From contig NZ_LT629739.1 of NCBI RefSeq assembly GCF_900105045.1, forward strand, positions 1,488,001-1,552,000: a stretch of DNA of 64,000 bases. The letters run 5' to 3'. The translations under genes were made by a program, and so were the position numbers. The DNA is from Brevibacterium picturae. GTDB lineage: Bacteria > Actinomycetota > Actinomycetes > Actinomycetales > Brevibacteriaceae. Shown in pieces: positions 57,847-64,000 of the stretch; the stretch's first letter is position 1, and each line of letters starts with the position of its first letter. The notes under the pieces were generated by a model that saw only the letters and a program-made list of their open reading frames with translations, was not told where the DNA came from and searched no databases.

Positions 57847-59451
57847 TCAGGCCGCGTATACGGTGCCCTTCGACACCCGGTCGACCAGGTGGTCGCTGTA
57901 GGCGGGCATCGTGAGGAACTCCGGGAAGTCCTCTTCGAGCGCGCTCTTGCGGAAGATCTCGACCGCCTCGGTGTAGTGATCGGCGGGATGGCGCTCGATG
58001 ACCGCGAGCTCCTCGCCCATGTAGCGCTCCACCAGATCGCGGGTGAGCTGCTTCCCGTTGTCCAGGGTCACCGAGTGGCGGATCCACTGCCAGATCTGGG
58101 ACCGGGAGATCTCCGCGGTCGAGGCGTCCTCGAGCAGGTTCTCGAGTGCGACGTTGCCATTGCCGCCCAGCCATTCGTTCATGTAGCCGATGGCCACGCG
58201 GATGTTCAGGCGAACGCCTTCCTCGGTGACGGTGGTGTCGAGTCCCGAGACGTCGAGCATGTGCTCGGCGCAAGCGTGGGCGTCGACCCGGCGGTTGTCG
58301 AGTTGATTCGGCTTGTCGCCGAGTGCCGCATCGAAGACCTCCAGCGCATCGTCGACCAGACCGGGCTCAGCCACCCAGGTGCCGTCGAAGCCGCGCGAGG
58401 CTTCACGAGCCTTGTCCTCGCGCATCTGCTCCAGCTCGGCCGCGACGAACTCCCTGTCCGGGTGCGTGGTCATGAGGTTGCTCATGGTGCCGATCGCGTG
58501 CGCTCCGCGGCGGTGGCAGGTCGACACGAGCCGGTCGGCGAACGCCTGCAGCAGGGGCAGTCCCATCGTCAGGTGTTCGCGATCCGGCAGCACCCACTTC
58601 GGGGAGTTGCGGAAGTTCTTCACCAGTGAGAACAGGTAGTCCCAGCCTGCAGCGTTGAGGCCCGCGCAGTGGTCGCGCAGCTCCCAGAGGATCTCTTCCA
58701 TCTGGAACACGGCGGTGATCGTTTCGATGTGAGCCGTGGCCCGGATGGTTCCCTGAGGCAGGCCCATGTAGTCCTGGGCGAAGACGAAGATCTCGTTCCA
58801 CAGACGAGCTTCACGGAAGGATTCGAGCTTCGGCAGGTAGAAGTAAGGCCCGGAACCGTTGTCGACGAGTCGGCGGGCATTGTGGAAGAAGTAGAGGCCG
58901 AAGTCGACCATGGCGCCCGAAGTCTCGCTCTGCCTGCCCTGGTCATCGACGCGCAGCAGGTGCTTCTCGGGCAGGTGCCAGCCGCGGGGGCGAAGGCCGA
59001 TGGTGGGCTGGACACGGTTGTTCACGCCCGGCAGGTTGCCGCGGATGGCGTTGAACAGGTTGAGCTGTCCGCCGATGACATTGGCCCAGGTCGGGCTGGT
59101 GGCGTCTTCGAGGTCGGCGAGCCAGACCTTCGCACGGGAGTTCAGCGCTGCAACGACTTCAGGTTCGGACACGGGGCCGGTCAGCTCGACGCGTCGGTCC
59201 TCGAGACCCGGAGCGCCGGTCGCGCCGGCGACCTTCCAGCTGGTGTCGGCCCGGATGCCTGCGGTATCGGGGGTGAACCTCGGGAACGTGCCGTTCCGGA
59301 TGCTCTGCGCCTGACGGCCGCGGACTCCCAGCAGCTTGCCCAAGCGGTCGCTGAAGCGATCGTGGAGTGCCGCGACGAAGTTGAGAGCGGACTCCGAGAG
59401 GATTGTGTCAAAGCCGGGTTCGATGGGGGCGTTGATCTTGATGTGAGACAT
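57847..59451 (-). CDS. aceB: Malate synthase A
   Basis: 534-residue enzyme condensing glyoxylate and acetyl-CoA to malate. Motifs: VWLADLEDATSPTWANVIGGQLNLFNAI, LRPRGWHLPEKH, YFYLPKLESFREARLWNEIFVFAQ, GTIRATAHIETITAVFQMEEILWELRDH with the catalytic residues, and the C-terminal Asp region RVAIGYMNEWLGGNG. Form A length. The start at 59451 follows AGGAGAAG. It lies downstream of aceA on the same strand, 266 bp away; RamB next door probably regulates both. Confidence 0.97.
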   Translation of the reverse strand: MSHIKINAPIEPGFDTILSESALNFVAALHDRFSDRLGKLLGVRGRQAQSIRNGTFPRFTPDTAGIRADTSWKVAGATGAPGLEDRRVELTGPVSEPEVVAALNSRAKVWLADLEDATSPTWANVIGGQLNLFNAIRGNLPGVNNRVQPTIGLRPRGWHLPEKHLLRVDDQGRQSETSGAMVDFGLYFFHNARRLVDNGSGPYFYLPKLESFREARLWNEIFVFAQDYMGLPQGTIRATAHIETITAVFQMEEILWELRDHCAGLNAAGWDYLFSLVKNFRNSPKWVLPDREHLTMGLPLLQAFADRLVSTCHRRGAHAIGTMSNLMTTHPDREFVAAELEQMREDKAREASRGFDGTWVAEPGLVDDALEVFDAALGDKPNQLDNRRVDAHACAEHMLDVSGLDTTVTEEGVRLNIRVAIGYMNEWLGGNGNVALENLLEDASTAEISRSQIWQWIRHSVTLDNGKQLTRDLVERYMGEELAVIERHPADHYTEAVEIFRKSALEEDFPEFLTMPAYSDHLVDRVSKGTVYAA

Positions 59452-59582
59452 GGGGCTTCTCCTCACCCGTCGGAATGTGTGCTGCTGATGTGCGTTGCGT
59501 TGGTGCGTGATCTGTATTGCGGTCAATCGGTACTGCTGGTGTCGCCGAGGTTGTGATTGGTTGTGGTGTGCGCCGGGGTGCC

Positions 59583-59631
59583 GGCGCGGATCAACAGTGC
59601 AAACCCCGTGAAAACGCTGTCGATCCGCGCC
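59583..59631 (-). repeat. Hairpin between aceA and aceB
   Basis: GGCGCGGATC (59583-59592) and GATCCGCGCC (59622-59631) are a perfect 10-bp inverted repeat, and AACAG/CTGT extends it inward. It lies 87 bp beyond the aceA stop and could attenuate read-through to aceB. Confidence 0.6.
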
Positions 59632-59717
59632 GAGTACTAGGTGACCGGGAACGAAGCGACCAGTCCACCGGCGTCTGCGGTGTCAGTCGTCGCGTGACCG
59701 GTCGGGTCACCGAAGGC

Positions 59718-61034
59718 TCAGTTGAACTGAGCGGATTCGGTCGAACCGGTCAGAGCAGTCGTCGAGCTCTCCGGGTTGAGTGCGGTCGAAACCAGGTCGA
59801 AGTAACCGGTTCCGACTTCACGCTGGTGCTTGGTCGCGGTGTAGCCGCGCTCCTCGGCAGCGAACTCGCGTTCCTGCAGCTCCACGTACGACGTCATCTG
59901 GTTGCGGGCGTAACCGTGAGCCAGATCGAACATCGAGTAGTTGAGCGCGTGGAAGCCGGCCAGGGTGATGAACTGGAACTTGTAGCCCATGGCTCCCAGC
60001 TCGCGCTGGAACTTCGCGATGGTGGCATCGTCGAGGTGCTTGCGCCAGTTGAACGAGGGTGAGCAGTTGTAGGCCAGCTTCTGGTCCGGGTACTCCGCGT
60101 GGATCGCATCCGCGAACTGCTTGGCAGCCTCAAGGTCAGGTGTCGATGTCTCCATCCACAGCATGTCCGCATAGGGAGCGAAGGACAGTCCGCGGGCGAT
60201 GCCTGCTTCGATGCCGTTCCTGATCTTGTAGAAGCCCTCAGAGGTCCGCTCACCGGTGACGAAGCGCTGATCGCGCTCGTCGATGTCCGAGGTCATGAGC
60301 GTGGCTGCCTCTGCGTCCGTACGGGCGATGACGAGGCTGGGCACGTTCTCGACGTCGGCCGCCAGGCGAGCCGCGTTGAGGGTGCGGATGTGCTGCGAGG
60401 TCGGAACGAGAACCTTGCCGCCGAGGTGGCCGCACTTCTTCTCGGAACCGAGCTGATCCTCGAAGTGCACGCCGGCAGCACCGGAGGAGATCATCGAGCG
60501 CATCAGCTCGTAGACGTTGATCGAACCGCCGAATCCGGCTTCCGCGTCGGCCACGATCGGAGCGAACCAGTCATCGACCTGCTTGTTGCCCTCCGAAGTC
60601 TCAATCTGGTCGGCGCGCATGAGTGCGTTGTTGATCCGACGCACGACCTGCGGCACCGAGTTGGCCGGGTAGATCGACTGATCGGGGTAGGTCTGTCCGG
60701 CGGCGTTCGCGTCGGCGGCGACCTGCCAGCCAGAGAGGTAGATGGCGTTGAGACCGGCCTTGACCTGCTCAACAGCCTGGTTGCCGGTCAGCGCACCGAG
60801 TGCGTTGACGTACTCGCCGGACTTGATGTCGCTGGAAGAGACCTGGTTCCACAGGCGTTCGGCACCGTGGCGAGCCAGTGTGTGCTCTTCGATCAGCGAA
60901 CCGCGCAGTTTGACGACATCCTCGGGCTCGTAGTCACGAGCGATTCCCGACCAGCGGGCGTTGGCCGCCCAGTCGCGACGGATGGCCTCAGCATCGTGCA
61001 AGTCGGCCTGCGTGGTGTTGTCAGTCATTGTCAT
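59718..61034 (-). CDS. aceA: Isocitrate lyase
   Basis: 438-residue enzyme that splits isocitrate to glyoxylate and succinate. It shows [43 protein letters not shown], the catalytic KKCGH (in [17 protein letters not shown]), FEDQLG, RTDAEAA, and [11 protein letters not shown]. Full length. Start at the first of two ATGs (61034 or 61028). Divergent from ramB, the known arrangement in Corynebacterium and relatives. Provides the glyoxylate shunt with aceB. Confidence 0.98.
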   Translation of the reverse strand: MTMTDNTTQADLHDAEAIRRDWAANARWSGIARDYEPEDVVKLRGSLIEEHTLARHGAERLWNQVSSSDIKSGEYVNALGALTGNQAVEQVKAGLNAIYLSGWQVAADANAAGQTYPDQSIYPANSVPQVVRRINNALMRADQIETSEGNKQVDDWFAPIVADAEAGFGGSINVYELMRSMISSGAAGVHFEDQLGSEKKCGHLGGKVLVPTSQHIRTLNAARLAADVENVPSLVIARTDAEAATLMTSDIDERDQRFVTGERTSEGFYKIRNGIEAGIARGLSFAPYADMLWMETSTPDLEAAKQFADAIHAEYPDQKLAYNCSPSFNWRKHLDDATIAKFQRELGAMGYKFQFITLAGFHALNYSMFDLAHGYARNQMTSYVELQEREFAAEERGYTATKHQREVGTGYFDLVSTALNPESSTTALTGSTESAQFN

Positions 61035-61074
61035 TCACTCCTACTCGTTCGGGGTTGGTGAGATCAGTCTGCCG

Positions 61075-61167
61075 TGACTGCAAGGGGGTCGATAGAGGTT
61101 TTCGCTAGGAATAATCGACTATTTTCCGGTTTTAGAAATTTCGTGGTTATGTCATACTGATTGCAAG
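61075..61167. promoter_or_regulatory. aceA/ramB control region with TGA(C/T)TGCAAG repeats
   Basis: TGACTGCAAG (61075-61084) and TGATTGCAAG (61158-61167) are near-identical direct repeats in the 171-bp divergent spacer. RamB sites contain a TTTGCAAA-like core, so these may be its boxes. An AT-rich stretch at 61108-61140 probably holds the promoters. Confidence 0.45.
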
Positions 61168-61205
61168 CGCGTGTGAACCAGCACACAACATCGATAGGGG
61201 CCGCA

Positions 61206-62657
61206 ATGACGAGCAATCAGACGGATCTGGGAGCTGCCGAGCACGAGGCAGACACACTCAGCATCGGCAGAAGAATCCGCTTTTTTCGCAAACAGCGCGG
61301 GCTGACGCTGAGCGAGCTGGGCGAGAGAGTGGGGCGCGCAGCCTCTCAGATCTCGACGATCGAGAACGGTAAGCGAGAAACTTCTGTCACCCTCCTGTCC
61401 GCGATCGCGAAGGCCCTGCACACCGAGGTCGCCGAGCTCATCGACCCCACTCCCGTCGACGGCAGGCAGGCCCTCGAGCTCGAGGCCGAACGCAATCAGG
61501 CCTCGCCCATGTACTCCTCTCTGGGCTTGCCGCAGGTGCGGATCAAGTCGCTGCCGCCTGACGCTCTCGAGGCGATCGTGGGTCTGCAGCGACAGCTCGG
61601 CCAAGTCCTCGAACGCCGGGCCGCGACCCCGGAGGAGGCTCGTCGGGCCAACCGGGAACTGCGCGAGAACATGCGCGAGAAGAACAACTACTTCGCCGAC
61701 CTCGAGGCTCAGGCCGCCGAGCTCCTGCGTCTGGCCGACTACGAATCGGGGACGGTCTCTCAGCGGCAGACGGCGACGATCGCGGAGAAGCTGGGCTTCA
61801 GCCTCCACTACGTCTCCGACCTGCCGTCATCGACCAGGTCGATCTCCGACACCGCGAACAATCGTCTGTACCTGCCCAATGCGGATGCTGCGGCTGACCC
61901 TCGTTCGCATCTGCTGACCAGCCTGGCCGCGCACGTCCTCGGCCACGATTCCCCGAAGGACTTCAGCGAATTCCTGCAGCAGCGCGTGGAGGCGAACTAC
62001 TTGGCGGCGGCCGTGCTACTTCCGCAGAGTTCGGCCGTGCCGATGCTCGCCGAGGAGAAGAAGAAGCGCGAGATCTCGGTGGAGCATCTGCGCGACATGT
62101 TCGGCGTCAGCTACGAGATGGCCGCCCACCGATTCACCAATCTGGCCACCGAGCACCTGGGGCTGCCCGTGCACTTCATGAAGGTCCACCGCTCCGGAAC
62201 CATCCACAAGGCGTATTCGAACGATGGCCTGCCCTACCCCACGGATCCGCTCGGCGCCATCGAGGGGCAGTTCGCGTGCAAACGCTTCACCTCCCGCACG
62301 GTCTTCCGCGTCGCGGACAGGTTCAGCCCGTACTACCAGTACACGGACACCCCGGAAGGTTCGTTCTGGTGCACCGCACGCGTACTGCCCGGCGGTGACT
62401 TCGCGATCAGCGTGGGAGTCCCGTTCGCCCACGTGAAGTGGTTCGAAGGTCGGGAATCTCAGATCCGTTCAAAGTCGGCCTGCCCGGATCCCGCCTGCTG
62501 CCGACAAGCACCCGAGGACCTGGCCGAGAAGTGGGAGAAGCAGGCGCTGCCCTCGGCGCAGATGCATGCCTCCCTGCTGGCGGCCGTTCCGCCTGGTGCC
62601 GTTCCCGGTGTCGACGACACCGAGGTCTACGAGTTCCTCGAACGCCACTCCGGCTGA
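61206..62657 (+). CDS. ramB: RamB-type XRE regulator of acetate/glyoxylate metabolism
   Basis: 483 residues. N-terminal Cro/CI HTH (IGRRIRFFRKQRGLTLSELGERVGRAASQISTIENGKRE), a coiled-coil-like EEARRANRELRENMREK, an IrrE/DUF955-like segment (LAAHVLGHDSPKDF, VEANYLAAAVLLP), and the short-chain fatty acyl regulator C-terminal domain with a Cys cluster (SACPDPACCRQ). Length and domain order match Corynebacterium and Mycobacterium RamB, which represses aceA/aceB. The ATG at 61206 is preferred over upstream TTG at 61161. Confidence 0.94.
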   Translation: MTSNQTDLGAAEHEADTLSIGRRIRFFRKQRGLTLSELGERVGRAASQISTIENGKRETSVTLLSAIAKALHTEVAELIDPTPVDGRQALELEAERNQASPMYSSLGLPQVRIKSLPPDALEAIVGLQRQLGQVLERRAATPEEARRANRELRENMREKNNYFADLEAQAAELLRLADYESGTVSQRQTATIAEKLGFSLHYVSDLPSSTRSISDTANNRLYLPNADAAADPRSHLLTSLAAHVLGHDSPKDFSEFLQQRVEANYLAAAVLLPQSSAVPMLAEEKKKREISVEHLRDMFGVSYEMAAHRFTNLATEHLGLPVHFMKVHRSGTIHKAYSNDGLPYPTDPLGAIEGQFACKRFTSRTVFRVADRFSPYYQYTDTPEGSFWCTARVLPGGDFAISVGVPFAHVKWFEGRESQIRSKSACPDPACCRQAPEDLAEKWEKQALPSAQMHASLLAAVPPGAVPGVDDTEVYEFLERHSG

Positions 62658-62686
62658 GGCGATTTACCCCATCGAAGGTGGGTCCG

Positions 62687-64000
62687 TCAGTTCGTCGAAT
62701 CGTCGGACGCGCCGAAGACTTGGTCCGCAATATGTTCGGCCACTGCCAGCGCCGAGGTGGCCCCTGACTTCGGCAGGCTCCTGACCATGGTGAGCCTGCC
62801 GCGCGTGGTCACGCGCAGTTCGTCGACCAACGAGCCGTCGGCATTGATCGCCTGAGCCCGGATGCCGCGTGTGCCCGGGCGAACGTACGAGGCATTGACG
62901 GCGGGAACGAACTTCTGGATCCCTTCGACGAAGGCGGAGGTGCTGATGCCCGGTTTGGCGCCGCGCGCGGCGGTCTTCGCGGTCTGCGCCGCGAATTTCC
63001 AGAACCCTTTGAACCCGACGGTCGATCCCACATCGCCGAGGTCGAAGCCGTGCTTGTCATAGCGTTCGCGGCCCAGGGACACGAAGGTGTTCGGGCCCAG
63101 GATCAGTCCATCGTTGATGCCTCTGACCACGGATTTATCAGAGAATGGGGAGGCCGGATCGGGAACTGTGCTGATGATTCCTCGAACCACCTCGGCGGAG
63201 TCGTCGACGGCGTAGTAGTCGCTAGTGAACGGGACGATGCGAGGTTCCTCGTCGAAGCCGGCCGCCGCTGCCAAACGATCGGCCTGGAGGCCGGCGCAGA
63301 CGATGACGAGATCGAAGACCTCGGCGTCCTCGACGCGGGCTGGTTGTTCGCGTTCGTCTCCGGCAGGTTCCCGGTTCTCGTCTGCACCAGTGTGCCGGGG
63401 TTCGCCCCCGCCCGACTGGCGAGAGCGTCCCGAGGCGGGATTGGTGAACCGGTCGCTGAGGCTGTCGATCGTGTCTTCGACCTGTTTGAACCAGTCCTGA
63501 GAGCCGAAGCGGCTACGCAGCTCGTCGCGGAAGTCGATCACCGGTCCGCCGGTGTTATCCCCGCGATAAGTCCGCGGAGCCTCGTGCACCTGATCGTCGA
63601 TATCGCCGTCGGATTCTGCGGCGGAGTCAGCGTCGCGGACTGCAGAGGAAGCATCGGAGCCTGAAGCGGAGTCATCGTCGGAGTCGGCAGCGGGCTCGCT
63701 GCGCTCGGGCGCTGCCACGCGCATGCGGACGCGAACCTCGTTGCTCATCACGTCGACGCCGGTGACCTCACTACCGAAGCGGAAAGCCCCGCCGGCGGCA
63801 CTGACATCGGAGGCGAGTGCCTCGGTCAGAGCGGCGTAATCGGTCACGGCGGTGTGCGGCGAATACAGGGCGAGCACTCCCCTGGCGTTGGGTTCGATCT
63901 CCCGCATCTCCGTGCGGTCGAGCAGACGCACTCCCGGGACCTGGTTCGCTTCGGCGTGGGCGAGGATCTCCTCGAGTCGGTCGGCCTCGTCGGTGTTCTG
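62687..64000 (-). CDS. lhgO: L-2-hydroxyglutarate oxidase-like FAD protein (5' end beyond the window)
   Basis: The frame continues to the right edge without a start needed, so the N-terminal FAD-binding half lies outside. Visible features fit LhgO/DAO-family oxidases: EANQVPGVRLLDRTEMREIEPNARGVLALYSPHTAVTDYAALTEAL, VVCAGLQADRLA-like ending (VIVCAGLQADRLAAAAGF), IVPFTSDYYAV, GIISTVPDPASPF, INDGLILGPNTFVSLGRERY. An acidic, Ser/Asp/Glu/Arg-rich insert of about 130 residues (63323-63712) interrupts the domain before the VCAGLQAD segment. It oxidises L-2-hydroxyglutarate to 2-oxoglutarate by family assignment. Convergent with ramB, 29 bp apart. Confidence 0.88.
   Translation of the reverse strand, partial: QNTDEADRLEEILAHAEANQVPGVRLLDRTEMREIEPNARGVLALYSPHTAVTDYAALTEALASDVSAAGGAFRFGSEVTGVDVMSNEVRVRMRVAAPERSEPAADSDDDSASGSDASSAVRDADSAAESDGDIDDQVHEAPRTYRGDNTGGPVIDFRDELRSRFGSQDWFKQVEDTIDSLSDRFTNPASGRSRQSGGGEPRHTGADENREPAGDEREQPARVEDAEVFDLVIVCAGLQADRLAAAAGFDEEPRIVPFTSDYYAVDDSAEVVRGIISTVPDPASPFSDKSVVRGINDGLILGPNTFVSLGRERYDKHGFDLGDVGSTVGFKGFWKFAAQTAKTAARGAKPGISTSAFVEGIQKFVPAVNASYVRPGTRGIRAQAINADGSLVDELRVTTRGRLTMVRSLPKSGATSALAVAEHIADQVFGASDDSTN

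Overview
The window is high-GC DNA with the gene style of an actinobacterium: many ATGA/GTGA stop-start overlaps, a RamB-type regulator divergent from isocitrate lyase, a DtxR/IdeR-type iron box, an ectABC cluster and WYL, GlxA and LysR regulators. A halotolerant Brevibacterium-like member of the Micrococcales fits best. That is an inference from gene content; no rRNA or marker gene is present.

Layout. 0-8.4 kb is accessory DNA: a copper P-type ATPase (cut by the left edge), a YHS protein, a YdhK lipoprotein behind a CsoR-like operator, an IS110 element with a probable bridge RNA in its left end, a frameshifted gene beside the IS, and a junction where two truncated genes (an MFS transporter and a DUF255 thioredoxin protein) face each other. 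8.4-14.2 kb holds a phosphodiesterase, an AGCS Na+/amino-acid symporter and an APC permease divergent from a GlxA-type regulator. 14.5-17.0 kb is the ectoine operon ectABC, with hairpins between and after its genes. 17.7-24.4 kb is a glycine/serine catabolic cluster gcvP-gcvT-gcvH-sdaA behind a glycine riboswitch.

24.7-31.1 kb is an acyl-CoA-type catabolic block (two SDRs, an APH-fold kinase, LysR, a CoA-transferase, an acyl-CoA dehydrogenase). 31.5-34.1 kb has a YtcJ amidohydrolase and a membrane protein. 34.1-44.2 kb is a long minus-strand cluster: urease ureABC-F-D-G followed by a five-gene peptide/nickel-type ABC importer. No ureE is present, and UreG carries a His-rich tail. 44.9-46 kb is an AbiEi/DUF559-type protein bracketed by related repeats. 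46.3-50.4 kb is an iron-siderophore ABC importer under an IdeR-like box. 50.5-57.7 kb has an inositol-phosphatase-family protein, a possible cold-shock-like small protein, a small HTH protein, a large FAD/Fe-S dehydrogenase, a universal stress protein and a WYL-regulator/DinB pair. 57.8-62.7 kb is the glyoxylate shunt (aceB, aceA) with ramB. An L-2-hydroxyglutarate oxidase-like gene runs off the right edge.

Themes. (1) Several enzymes carry acidic, Ser/Asp/Glu-rich insertions absent from typical family members, which fits the ectoine genes and salt adaptation. (2) Long palindromes sit beyond gene 3' ends; three sequence families each occur as a pair bracketing a gene block. (3) At least two genes, ectA and the WYL regulator, look leaderless. 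(4) The IS110 left end folds into the two-internal-loop shape of bridge RNAs and shares 8 nt with the right end.
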